Part shown: positions 51,104 through 59,429 of the stretch, piece after piece
How positions within the stretch are numbered: position 1 is the first letter of the stretch
Layout: each line of letters begins with the position of its first letter
The notes under the pieces: model-generated
The model's database searches: none
Told to the model about the DNA's origin: nothing
The model's input: only the letters and a program-made list of their open reading frames with translations
Translations under genes and position numbers: made by a program
Source: Solilutibacter pythonis
Lineage (GTDB): Bacteria > Pseudomonadota > Gammaproteobacteria > Xanthomonadales > Xanthomonadaceae
Length of the DNA stretch: 64,000 nucleotides
Reading direction: 5' to 3'
Assembly: GCF_003697345.1 (NCBI RefSeq)
Contig: NZ_RFLY01000002.1
Span: forward strand, 162,881 to 226,880

Positions 51104-51811
51104 TCAGTCTGGGTTTGGCGCGGGTCGCGCCAGTAGCTCGGTCACGGCCTCGGTGAAGGCGTGGCGCAGCGCTGGACTGGCCGGGGCGGCATGCAGCGCA
51201 TCCACGGCGGCACGTAGGCGGGTGGCGCCGACGAAGCCGCATCCCGCCTTCAATCGATGCAGTTCGCCGCGGGCGGTATCCAGGTGGCCGTTTTCCAGCG
51301 CGGTGAGAATGACCGCGTGCTGCTCCGGCAGTTCGGCCAGAAACAGTCCGCGCAGCGCCCGCACCGAGCCGGCATTGCCGTTCAGCGCGCGTAGCGCGGC
51401 GGCATCGTCCCAGGTGGTGGTTTTGTCGTCGCTTAGCGCGGTGCGCAGGGCGGCTTGCCAGGCAGCGGCGGAAAGCGGCTTCGACACCACGATGGCGAAG
51501 CCGGCTTCGCGCAGGGTGGCGAGCTCGGCCGCATCGTGCGAGGCGGTGTGCGCCAGCGCGACCGGATGCGGTGCTGGCAGCGTCTCGCGCAGGCGCGCGA
51601 GGAGTTCGATGCCCCGGCCATCGGGCAGATGGGCATCGATCAGCCAGGCGTCGAAGCGGAAGTCGGTGGCCAACGTCATCGCTTCGGCCAAGCTGCCGGC
51701 GACATCGACGTGGGCGGGCACGGCGCGCGCGGCTTCGGCGAGAAACGCCTGGCTGACCGGGGCGTCCTCGACCAGCAGCAGGCGTGGGTTCATCGGCGGA
51801 TGATCCTTCAT
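51104..51811 (-). CDS. Receiver-HPt two-domain protein
   Basis: A 235-residue signalling protein. The N-terminal receiver domain (about 8-120) begins LLLVEDAPVS with the phosphoacceptor Asp in AWLIDAHLPDGRG. The C-terminal histidine phosphotransfer domain (about 140-235) has the His in ELHRLKAGCGFVGA. Such proteins pass phosphate within hybrid kinase phosphorelays; the kinase is not in the window. The start 51811 (MKDHPP) has GAGGA six bases upstream; MNPRLLLVED at 51793 is an alternative. It is divergent from the YdbH-like gene and overlaps no other gene. Confidence 0.88.
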   Translation of the reverse strand: MKDHPPMNPRLLLVEDAPVSQAFLAEAARAVPAHVDVAGSLAEAMTLATDFRFDAWLIDAHLPDGRGIELLARLRETLPAPHPVALAHTASHDAAELATLREAGFAIVVSKPLSAAAWQAALRTALSDDKTTTWDDAAALRALNGNAGSVRALRGLFLAELPEQHAVILTALENGHLDTARGELHRLKAGCGFVGATRLRAAVDALHAAPASPALRHAFTEAVTELLARPAPNPD

Positions 51812-51830
51812 TCCGTATCCTCGTTTCCCC

Positions 51831-53867
51831 ATGTACCTGCGCATCCTAACCCTGCTGGCTGGCTTCGCGCTTTGGCCCGGACTGGCCGAAGCGCGTAGCG
51901 CCCACCTGCGAATCGCGCGGGTGACGACGCCCGTGGCGGTGCTGGAAGAGGTGAGCGTGCTGCTGGACTGGCCGGCGGGTGCCGCCGCGGGTGGCCTGCG
52001 CCTGCGAGCGCGTCGGGTGCGGGCGGATGATCTGGGCTATCGCTTCGACGACCTCGACTGGCGTTGCCCGTTGCGGCCGGCGGCCAACGGCGGGTGGCGC
52101 TGCGAAGGGACGATCGCCGGGCGTGGCGGCGCGCCCATGCGGCTGGCGCTGCGCTTGGACGATGTCCGTACCGATGCCGTGCTGTCCCGGGGTGATGCGC
52201 GGCTGGCGTTGGCGCGGCGCGGCGCCACGCCGGACCTGACCCGGATCGAGCTGACGCGGGTGCCGGTGCAATGGGCGGCGGCGCTGGCGGCGCAAGTCTG
52301 GCCGGCGGCGCGGCTGCAACGCGGGTGGGTGGATGGCGCGCTGGAGATTCGCGCGCCGGCGCGGGCGCCACGACACCTGGCCGGCACCCTGGTATTGCGC
52401 GACGGCGCCCTGCAAACCACCGATGCAGCGACGGTGATGCAGAACCTGGAGGGTCGCTTCCGCCTCGATTACCGCACCCTGGCCGGACACGACACGCTCT
52501 CGCTCGATGGCGCGCTGGGCGGCGAGGCGCTGTTTGGCCAGACCTATCTGTCGCTGAGCGGGACGCCGGCGCGCTTCGCGCTGAATGCCGAAAAGACATC
52601 GGCTGGCGGCTGGCGGCTGCCACGGCTCGAATGGCGCGATGGCGGCACCTTGCGCGCCGACGCCCGGATCGGCTTCGATGCCGCCGGCCAGTTGCGCGAA
52701 CTGCACGCCGATTTCTCCAGCGAGGCGGCGGCCGGCCTGCGCGATCGCTACCTTGGCGGCCTATTGGGACAGGCGGGAATGGGCGAGGTCGATCTGCGTG
52801 GCCGCCTGCGCGGCCAACTGGCGTTCGCCGATGGCCGGCTGCGGCAGGCGCGCGCCGAATTGGCCGGCGTCGATCTGGTCGATCCGCGCGGCCGCTTCCG
52901 CTTGCGGGGCGTGGATGGCGACGTCGCGTTCTCGTTCGACGCGCCAGTGGCCTCGATGCTGCGTTGGCGGGCCGCCGACGTGCTGGGCCTGGCTTTTGGT
53001 CCGACCACCCTGCCGTTCCAGAGCCGTGATGGCGTGCTGGCCCTGCAACGCAGCGCCAGGCTGCCGATCTTCGGCGGCCGCATGGATATCCACGACTTGC
53101 GCATCGAACCGCCGCGCGCGGCCGACGGCCTGCGCATGCGATTCGGCCTCGACCTCGCCGGCATCGATGTCGGGCGGATGGCGAAGGCGCTCGGCCTGCC
53201 GGAGTTTCGCGGCGAATTGAACGGCGAGATTCCGCGTGTCAGCTACGCCAACGACCTGCTGGCGTTCGATGGCGGCCTTTCCATCGGCGTGTTCGATGGC
53301 ACCGTGCAAGTCACCGAGCTTTCGATGGAGCGCCCGTTCGGCACCGCGCCCACGCTCTCGGCCGATCTCGATTTCAACGACCTGGATTTGTGGCGGCTGA
53401 CCGAAGTGCTTGGCTTCGGCAGCATCACCGGCAGACTCGACGGCCGGGTTCGCGGCCTGCGTCTGGTGAACTGGACGCCGGTGCGCTTCGACGCCCTGCT
53501 GGTGACCGATCGCAAACCCGGCGTGCGCCAGCGCATCAGCCAGCGCGCGGTGCAGAACATCTCAAGCGTCGGCGATGCCAGTCTGGTCGGCAGCTTGCAA
53601 GGACGGCTGATCGGCTTGTTCGACGATTTCGGCTATGCCCGCATCGGCATCCGCTGCCGGCTGGAAAACGAAGTCTGCGCGATGGGCGGGCTGGACGACT
53701 TGGCGGCGAACACACGCCGTTCAGACGCGGCCGGCTTTACTATCGTCGAAGGGGCCGGCCTGCCGCGCCTTACCGTGGTCGGCTACCATCGCCGGGTCGA
53801 TTGGCCGACTCTGCTGGAGCGACTGAAGGCGGTGGGTAGCGGCGATCTCAAGCCTGTCATCGAATAA
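51831..53867 (+). CDS. ydbH: YdbH-like intermembrane lipid-transport protein
   Basis: A 678-residue protein with an N-terminal signal or anchor (about 1-21) and then long beta-rich sequence typical of the AsmA/YdbH bridge proteins. The C-terminal third has the region RFDALLVTDRKPGVRQRIS, then AVQNISSVGDAS and GLFDDFGYARIGIRC, which I place in the YdbH-like (PF11739-type) family. E. coli YdbH (about 880 residues) spans the periplasm with YnbE and YdbL to move phospholipids. Here the downstream gene encodes a YdbL-like lipoprotein. TATCCT stands 9 bases before the ATG. Confidence 0.78.
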   Translation: MYLRILTLLAGFALWPGLAEARSAHLRIARVTTPVAVLEEVSVLLDWPAGAAAGGLRLRARRVRADDLGYRFDDLDWRCPLRPAANGGWRCEGTIAGRGGAPMRLALRLDDVRTDAVLSRGDARLALARRGATPDLTRIELTRVPVQWAAALAAQVWPAARLQRGWVDGALEIRAPARAPRHLAGTLVLRDGALQTTDAATVMQNLEGRFRLDYRTLAGHDTLSLDGALGGEALFGQTYLSLSGTPARFALNAEKTSAGGWRLPRLEWRDGGTLRADARIGFDAAGQLRELHADFSSEAAAGLRDRYLGGLLGQAGMGEVDLRGRLRGQLAFADGRLRQARAELAGVDLVDPRGRFRLRGVDGDVAFSFDAPVASMLRWRAADVLGLAFGPTTLPFQSRDGVLALQRSARLPIFGGRMDIHDLRIEPPRAADGLRMRFGLDLAGIDVGRMAKALGLPEFRGELNGEIPRVSYANDLLAFDGGLSIGVFDGTVQVTELSMERPFGTAPTLSADLDFNDLDLWRLTEVLGFGSITGRLDGRVRGLRLVNWTPVRFDALLVTDRKPGVRQRISQRAVQNISSVGDASLVGSLQGRLIGLFDDFGYARIGIRCRLENEVCAMGGLDDLAANTRRSDAAGFTIVEGAGLPRLTVVGYHRRVDWPTLLERLKAVGSGDLKPVIE

Positions 53868-53882
53868 CCCAAGGAGCCCGTC

Positions 53883-54491
53883 ATGGCGATGAAACACTGG
53901 ATGCCCGTCCCGGCCGCGTTGGCGCTGGCCGCCTGCGTGACCATCAATGTCTATTTTCCCGCCGCGGAGGCGAAAGAAGCCGCCCGCGAGTTCGTCGACA
54001 AGGTGATCGGCGAGGATGGCAAGCCGGCCACGCCCAAACCCGAAGCCAAGCCCGGCAGTGGCGGCGGCATGGCGGTGCTGCGGACACGCATCGACCCGCT
54101 GTCGCTGATCGGCATCGGCAGCGCCTACGCGCAGTCCGCGCCGGACATCACCATCGACACGCCGGCGATCCGCGCCATCCAGTCGCAGATGCAGTCGCGT
54201 TTCGACGCCAGCCTGCGCAAGGGCTTCGATGCCGGCGCGCTCGGTTTCACCGCCGATGGCATGATCACCGTGCGCGATGCCTCGAAGCTGGAACTGAAGG
54301 ATCGCGTGGCGATCAACAGCGCCGTCGCCGACGACAACCGCGACCGCAAAGCGCTGTATCGGGAAGTCGCCGTCGCCAACGGCCAGCCCGACTGGGAACC
54401 GAGGATCCGCGAGGTGTTCGCCAAACAGTGGATCGAGCGGGCCAGGAGCGGCTGGTGGTACCAGTCCGGCGGCAGTTGGAAGCAGAAATAA
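53883..54491 (+). CDS. ydbL: DUF1318 (YdbL-like) lipoprotein, possibly including a YnbE-like segment
   Basis: A 202-residue predicted lipoprotein (lipobox LAAC, Cys18). The Cys is followed by a YnbE-like beta segment, VTINVYFPAAEAKEAAREF, resembling the TIN-type strand of E. coli YnbE. A low-complexity linker follows, then the YdbL/DUF1318 domain (about 100-202) with ALGFTADGMITVRDAS and ENxRDRKALYREVAVANG-type sequence, ending WWYQSGGSWKQK. E. coli YnbE and YdbL are separate genes next to ydbH. Here one gene may do both jobs. The fusion reading is inference. Confidence 0.8.
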   Translation: MAMKHWMPVPAALALAACVTINVYFPAAEAKEAAREFVDKVIGEDGKPATPKPEAKPGSGGGMAVLRTRIDPLSLIGIGSAYAQSAPDITIDTPAIRAIQSQMQSRFDASLRKGFDAGALGFTADGMITVRDASKLELKDRVAINSAVADDNRDRKALYREVAVANGQPDWEPRIREVFAKQWIERARSGWWYQSGGSWKQK

Positions 54492-54506
54492 ACCCGGGGA
54501 CGAATC

Positions 54507-54872
54507 ATGAGGAGTCTCCGTATCGCCGTTTTCGGCGTGGCCTTGTCCGGCCTTGGGCTGTTCACCGGGGCGCAGGCCCAGAATTCCAACCTCGGCCAGC
54601 AGGCCAGCCAGTGTTTCGTGATCTACAAGATCGCCGCCGGCCTGCCGGTCAACGCCTCGCACAAGGACGACCTGGTGAGGCTGGGCGGCCTGATGGATCG
54701 CACCATGCAGGACGCCGGGGTCGGCAAGCCGCAGTTCGAGCGCTGGACCGACCAGTTGATGAAGCGCATCGGCACCCCGGACAAGCCCAACCGGGCCGAA
54801 TTGGCGAGGCAGGTACGGACCTGCAACGGCTTCGCCAAGGCCCGCTACGCCCATTATTCCGCCAGAAAATGA
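54507..54872 (+). CDS. Small secreted protein of unknown function
   Basis: A 121-residue protein with a signal peptide ending AQAQ (about residue 25). The mature part is helical with two cysteines (SQCFVIYKIAAG and RTCNGFAKARY) that could form one disulfide. The family is unknown. It lies 15 bases after the YdbL-like gene, in the same operon, and before a terminator, which suggests a role linked to the YdbH system. Confidence 0.75.
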   Translation: MRSLRIAVFGVALSGLGLFTGAQAQNSNLGQQASQCFVIYKIAAGLPVNASHKDDLVRLGGLMDRTMQDAGVGKPQFERWTDQLMKRIGTPDKPNRAELARQVRTCNGFAKARYAHYSARK

Positions 54873-54894
54873 CTGCGCCGCCGATGCGGCGCCT

Positions 54895-54926
54895 GGGCGG
54901 CATGCGAGAATGCCCGCCCTTTTTTC
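54895..54926 (+). terminator. Intrinsic terminator of the ydbH operon
   Basis: GGGCGGCAT (54895-54903) pairs with ATGCCCGCCC (54910-54919) with one bulge, followed by TTTTTTC (54920-54926). Confidence 0.75.
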
Positions 54927-54939
54927 TTCGCGTGACGCC

Positions 54940-56271
54940 GTGGCCCGCATCGACCAGACGCCTTTCCAGGCCCGTATCCTCGACCTGAGCCATGATGGCC
55001 GCGGCGTTGCCCGCCGCGAGGCGGGTGCGCATGCCGGCAAGACCGTATTCGTCTCCGGCGCGTTGCCGGGCGAGACCGTGATGGCGCGGCAGACCGCGCG
55101 TTCGCGCAGTTTCGACGAGGCCGGAACCGTCGAGGTACTGGATGCCTCGCCCGATCGCGTCAAGCCGCGCTGCCCACACTTCGGCACCTGCGGCGGCTGC
55201 GTGTTGCAGCATCTCGACGAAGACAAGCAGATCCATGCCAAACAGCGCGTGTTGCTGGAGAACTTCGAGCGCATCGGCCATGTGGCGCCGGGCGAGGTGC
55301 TGCCGCCGTTGGTCGATGCCGCGTGGGGTTATCGCCGCAAGGGCCGTTTCTCGGTGCGCCGGGTGGAGAAGAAGAACAAGACCCTGGTCGGTTTCCGCGA
55401 GCGGGACCCCCGTTTCGTCGCCGACCTGGGCGAGTGCCATACCGTGGTGCCGGAGATCGGCTTCAAGATTGCCGAACTCTCGGCGTTGGTGGATTCGATG
55501 GATGCGCGACGCGCGCTGCCGCAGATCGAGTTCATCGCCGGCGACGCGGCGCGCGCGCTGGTGTTTCGCCACCTCGAACCCTTGAGCGAAGACGATTTGC
55601 GGAAGTTGCGTGATTTCGCCGCCGCGCACGGCTTCGCCATCTTCCTGCAACCGAAGGGGATCGACTCGGTGCATCCGCTCGACGACACCCCGCCGCCGCC
55701 GCTGGCATTCAAGCTGGCGCCCTGGGATGTCGAGCTTCGGTTCCGTCCGCTCGATTTCATCCAGGTCAACGGCGGGCTCAACGAGAAGATGATCGCCCGC
55801 GCGCTGGCGTTGCTCGATGTGCGGCCGGGCGAGCGCGTGCTCGACCTGTTCTGCGGGCTGGGCAATTTCACCTTACCGCTGGCGCGCGTCGCTTCGGAAG
55901 TGGTGGGCGTGGAGGGCGATGCCGGGCTGGTCGCGCGCGCGCGCGCCAACGCGTTGCACAACGGGTTGGAGAATGTCGAGTTCCACATGGCCGATCTGAC
56001 CACCGATCTGCGCCAGGAGCGTTGGTTCGGGCAGGGCTTCGACAAGCTGCTGCTCGATCCCGCTCGCGCCGGTGCACTGGAGGTGCTGAAGCAGCTCTCG
56101 CTCGATGGGATCAAGCGTATCGTCTACGTCAGTTGCCATCCTGGTTCGTTGGCGCGCGATGCCGCTTATCTGGTGGGCGAGCGCGGCTGGCGGCTGACGT
56201 CCGCCGGGGTGATGGACATGTTTCCGCATACCGCGCACGTCGAATCCATCGCCGTGTTCGAGAAGGAGTGA
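54940..56271 (+). CDS. rlmD: 23S rRNA (uracil1939-C5)-methyltransferase
   Basis: RlmD methylates U1939 of 23S rRNA using S-adenosylmethionine. A TRAM domain opens the protein, and the [4Fe-4S] cysteines include CPHFGTCGGC and LGEC. The SAM-binding motif DLFCGLGNFTL follows, then the catalytic Cys in VSCHPGSLARD. The GTG at 54940 (VARIDQTPF) is chosen. An in-frame ATG at 54910 lies inside the terminator hairpin of the preceding operon, so it is unlikely; its use would add 10 residues. The CYTH gene starts 3 bases after the stop. Confidence 0.93.
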   Translation: MARIDQTPFQARILDLSHDGRGVARREAGAHAGKTVFVSGALPGETVMARQTARSRSFDEAGTVEVLDASPDRVKPRCPHFGTCGGCVLQHLDEDKQIHAKQRVLLENFERIGHVAPGEVLPPLVDAAWGYRRKGRFSVRRVEKKNKTLVGFRERDPRFVADLGECHTVVPEIGFKIAELSALVDSMDARRALPQIEFIAGDAARALVFRHLEPLSEDDLRKLRDFAAAHGFAIFLQPKGIDSVHPLDDTPPPPLAFKLAPWDVELRFRPLDFIQVNGGLNEKMIARALALLDVRPGERVLDLFCGLGNFTLPLARVASEVVGVEGDAGLVARARANALHNGLENVEFHMADLTTDLRQERWFGQGFDKLLLDPARAGALEVLKQLSLDGIKRIVYVSCHPGSLARDAAYLVGERGWRLTSAGVMDMFPHTAHVESIAVFEKE

Positions 56272-56274
56272 GCC

Positions 56275-56784
56275 ATGGGTATCGAGATCGAGCGTAAGTT
56301 CCTCACCACGTCGGATGCTTGGCGCCAGGCGGCCCATCGTGTCGTCGAGATGGCGCAGGGCTATCTCAACGACAGCGAATCGGTGGTGGCCGGCCGCCAG
56401 AACGCCTCGGTGCGGGTGCGGCTGGAGGGTGAGGATGCGCGGCTCAACATCAAGTCGCGCGAGATGGGTGCCTCGCGGCAGGAGTTCGATTACCCGATTC
56501 CGGTCGAGGATGCCCGTGCCCTGGTCGCGCTTTGCGTCGGCGGCACCGTGCTCAAGCGCCGCTACTTCGTGCATCATGCGGGCCACGAATGGGAGATCGA
56601 CGAGTTCCTCGGCGACAACGCCGGGCTGGTGGTGGCCGAAGTCGAACTGGATGCCGAGGACGAAGCCTTCGCCATGCCGGACTGGGCCGGACGCGAGGTG
56701 ACGCATCTGCCGCGTTACTACAACCTCAATCTGGTGGCGCATCCGTTTTCGAAATGGAACGACGAGGCGCGTCACCCGGCTTGA
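56275..56784 (+). CDS. CYTH-domain protein (inorganic triphosphatase-like)
   Basis: A 169-residue single-domain CYTH protein. The signature ExExK is IEIERKF at 3-9, followed by alternating charged strands (SVRVRLEG, RLNIKS, LKRRYFV, WEIDEF, VAEVEL) that line the tunnel. Family members hydrolyse inorganic triphosphate or thiamine triphosphate with divalent metals. The HD or CHAD domain of longer members is absent. It is operonic with rlmD. Confidence 0.92.
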   Translation: MGIEIERKFLTTSDAWRQAAHRVVEMAQGYLNDSESVVAGRQNASVRVRLEGEDARLNIKSREMGASRQEFDYPIPVEDARALVALCVGGTVLKRRYFVHHAGHEWEIDEFLGDNAGLVVAEVELDAEDEAFAMPDWAGREVTHLPRYYNLNLVAHPFSKWNDEARHPA

Positions 56785-56954
56785 TGGTGGCCGGCGGGCA
56801 TGGTCCGGCGGCTCGGGAACTCGTCGGCGCCGGTGACGCCTCGCCCAATGGCAGAAGGGTCAAACGATCCGCCGTTTCGCGCCTTCGCTCCGGGATGGGC
56901 GACAATACGCAAGCCGCACACAGCGCGTTTTTTTTCATCGCATCGAGGTCATCC

Positions 56955-58007
56955 ATGCTCGTCATCGGCATCGCCGGACATGAACTCAGCGCCGAGGAGC
57001 GCGATTGGCTGCGTCACGATGCCTGCGCCGGCGTGATTCTGTTCGCGCGCAATTTCGCATCCAGGACGCAGGTGGCCGAACTCTCGCAATCGATCCGCGA
57101 GGCCGCGCGCTTCCCGCAACTCATCTGCGTCGATCAGGAGGGCGGGCGCGTGCAGCGCTTCCGCGAGGGTTTCAGCCAGCTGCCGCCGCTGGAAGGCTTC
57201 GGCGCGCTGCATGCGCGCGACCGCCAGGCGGCGCTGGATCTCGCCCGGGAGCACGCCTGGCTCATGGCCAGCGAAATCCGTGCGACCGGCGTGGATTTGA
57301 GCTTCGCGCCGGTGGTCGACCTGGGCCGGGGCAACCGCGCCATCGGCAACCGCGCGTTTTCGGACGATCCGCGGGTGGTGGCCGATTTCACCCGTGCCTA
57401 TGTCGAAGGCATGCACGATGCCGGCATGGCGGCCACGCTCAAGCATTTCCCCGGCCACGGTTCGGTGCTGGAGGACACGCACTACGACGAAGCCATCGAC
57501 GCGCGTCCGCTGGAAGAACTCCGCCAGCTCGATTTGCTGCCGTTCGCCGCCGGCATCGATGCCGGCGCCGACGCGGTGATGATGGCGCACGTGGTCTATC
57601 CGCGGGTCGCGCCGGCGCCGGCCGGGTATTCGCCGCGCTGGATCGGCGACGTCCTGCGCGGCGAGATGGGCTTCAACGGCGTGGTGTTCTCCGACGATAT
57701 CGGCATGGCGGCGGCGTTTTCCGCCGGCGGCGTCAAGGCGCGTATCGACGCCCACCTGGATGCTGGTTGCGATGCGGTGCTGGTCTGCCATCCCGAACTG
57801 GTGGCGGAGTCGCTGGCGGCGCTCGAAGGACGCGAATTCAATACGCTGGCGTTGACCGGCCTGATCGGACGCGGGCCGATGGGCTGGAGCCAGCTGCTGG
57901 CCGATGCCCGCTACCACGACGCGCGCAACGCACTCGCGCGCGAATTGGACGACATCCAGACCTGTACCGGCGAATCCGGTGCCTATGACACGGGAAACAT
58001 TGCATGA
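56955..58007 (+). CDS. nagZ: Beta-N-acetylhexosaminidase (peptidoglycan recycling)
   Basis: NagZ removes GlcNAc from anhydro-muropeptides in the cytoplasm during cell-wall recycling and thereby makes AmpR inducers. It has 350 residues of glycosidase family 3. The motif KHFPGHGSVLEDTH carries the conserved catalytic loop, and the nucleophile Asp is in VVFSDDIGM; the start LVIGIAGHELS is typical. The stop overlaps the hpt start by 4 bases. About 170 bases upstream hold no gene. Confidence 0.95.
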   Translation: MLVIGIAGHELSAEERDWLRHDACAGVILFARNFASRTQVAELSQSIREAARFPQLICVDQEGGRVQRFREGFSQLPPLEGFGALHARDRQAALDLAREHAWLMASEIRATGVDLSFAPVVDLGRGNRAIGNRAFSDDPRVVADFTRAYVEGMHDAGMAATLKHFPGHGSVLEDTHYDEAIDARPLEELRQLDLLPFAAGIDAGADAVMMAHVVYPRVAPAPAGYSPRWIGDVLRGEMGFNGVVFSDDIGMAAAFSAGGVKARIDAHLDAGCDAVLVCHPELVAESLAALEGREFNTLALTGLIGRGPMGWSQLLADARYHDARNALARELDDIQTCTGESGAYDTGNIA

Positions 58008-58561
58008 CGCCGAGCTTGTCCGCCGCCCTGGTCGATGCCGACTTGATCCACGACTACGCCGCCATCTGCGCCGCGGTCGAGCGCATGGCCGATGCCATCC
58101 GTGCCGACTACGACGACGGCCAGCCGCCGCCGCTTTATCTCACCGTGATGAACGGCGGCCTGCCGTTCGCCAGCGACCTGGCGCTGGCATTGGGCGCGCG
58201 CGGGCTCGATCTGCAATTCGATTACCTCCACGCCACCCGTTATCGCGGCCAGACCAGTGGCTCGGGCCTCGCCTGGCTGCACCGTCCGGCCACCTCGATG
58301 CGCGGCCGGCGCGTGCTGTTGGCCGACGACATTCTCGACGAGGGCCACACCATGCTGGCGGTCAAGCGCTGGTGCGAGGATCAGGGCGCGCAGGACGTGC
58401 GCATCGCGGTGTTGGTGGTCAAGAACCACGACCGCTGCGTGGATGGCGTCCGCGCCGACTACCTCGGGCTGGAAGTGTCGGATCGCTACGTCTTCGGTTA
58501 CGGCATGGATTACCACGAGCAGGGGCGGAATCTGCCGGCGATCTATGCGTTGAAGGACTGA
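58004..58561 (+). CDS. hpt: Hypoxanthine-guanine phosphoribosyltransferase
   Basis: A 185-residue purine-salvage enzyme that makes IMP or GMP from hypoxanthine or guanine and PRPP. The PRPP-binding motif LLADDILDEGHTM is intact, with VMNGGLPFASDL and FDYLHATRYRG upstream. Its start overlaps the nagZ stop. Hypoxanthine released by the methylthioinosine phosphorylase encoded downstream is a direct substrate, so the context is metabolic. Confidence 0.93.
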   Translation: MTPSLSAALVDADLIHDYAAICAAVERMADAIRADYDDGQPPPLYLTVMNGGLPFASDLALALGARGLDLQFDYLHATRYRGQTSGSGLAWLHRPATSMRGRRVLLADDILDEGHTMLAVKRWCEDQGAQDVRIAVLVVKNHDRCVDGVRADYLGLEVSDRYVFGYGMDYHEQGRNLPAIYALKD

Positions 58562-58664
58562 CATGCGGAAAGCGGCGCATCGCCCGCGTCGCTTTCCGGG
58601 TTTCCGGCCCGCCTTGGCGCGCATGCGAAAATAAGCGCCGCATTCGACTCGCACGGGCCATGGA

Positions 58665-59429
58665 ATGAACGCCTCCGCATCCACCATCGATCTCGCCATC
58701 ATCGGCGGTACCGGTGTCTACGAATTGGCCGAACTGGCCGATGCCGACACCCAGCAGCCCCTCACGCCTTACGGCCCGCCCTCGGGACCGGTGCGGATCG
58801 GCCGCTATGCCGGCAAGCGCGTGGCTTTCCTCGCCCGCCACGGCGAGGGCCATTCGATTCCGCCCCATCGCATCAACTATCGCGCCAACCTGGCGGCATT
58901 GCAGGCACTGGGCGCACAGACGGTGCTGGCGCTGAATACCGTCGGCGGCATCAGCGCGCACTGCGGGCCGCGCGCGCTGGTGTTGCCCGATCAACTGATC
59001 GACTACACCTGGGGCCGGATCAGCACCTTCGGCGAAGCGCCGGGCAGCGAGGTGCTGCACGTCGATTTCGGCGACCCCTATAGCCCGTCGCTGCGCCGGC
59101 GCGTGCTGGAAGCCGCCGGCATGATCGGCATCGATCTGATGGCCGGCGGCTGCTATGGCGCCACTCAGGGGCCACGGCTGGAAACCCGGGCCGAGATCGC
59201 GCGGATGAAGCGCGACGGTTGCGATCTGGTCGGGATGACCGGGATGCCGGAAGCCGGCCTCGCCCGCGAGCTGGGGCTGGACTACGCCTGTCTCGGCATC
59301 GTCGCCAACTGGGCCGCCGGCGCCGGACCGGACCCGGACGAGGCGATCACCATGGAGGAAGTGCTGACCAACGTGCGCGCGGCGATGGATCGGGTGCCGC
59401 GTCTCATCGAGCGCCTGCTCGCCCTCTGA
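58665..59429 (+). CDS. S-methyl-5'-thioinosine phosphorylase (MTAP/PNP family)
   Basis: A trimeric-type purine nucleoside phosphorylase of 254 residues. The phosphate-binding motif GGTGVYELAEL is near 14-24 and FLARHGEGHSIPPHRINYRAN near 51-70, typical of the MTA/MTI branch. In Pseudomonas the enzyme splits methylthioinosine into hypoxanthine and methylthioribose-1-phosphate. This would feed both hpt (hypoxanthine) and mtnA (sugar phosphate) in this window. Adenosine deaminase is not seen. Distinction from MTA phosphorylase rests on context. Confidence 0.88.
   Translation: MNASASTIDLAIIGGTGVYELAELADADTQQPLTPYGPPSGPVRIGRYAGKRVAFLARHGEGHSIPPHRINYRANLAALQALGAQTVLALNTVGGISAHCGPRALVLPDQLIDYTWGRISTFGEAPGSEVLHVDFGDPYSPSLRRRVLEAAGMIGIDLMAGGCYGATQGPRLETRAEIARMKRDGCDLVGMTGMPEAGLARELGLDYACLGIVANWAAGAGPDPDEAITMEEVLTNVRAAMDRVPRLIERLLAL

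Noticed and set aside
54910..54939. Upstream ATG start for rlmD
   Set aside because: It lies inside the terminator hairpin of the preceding operon. GTG 54940 leaves the conserved domain whole.
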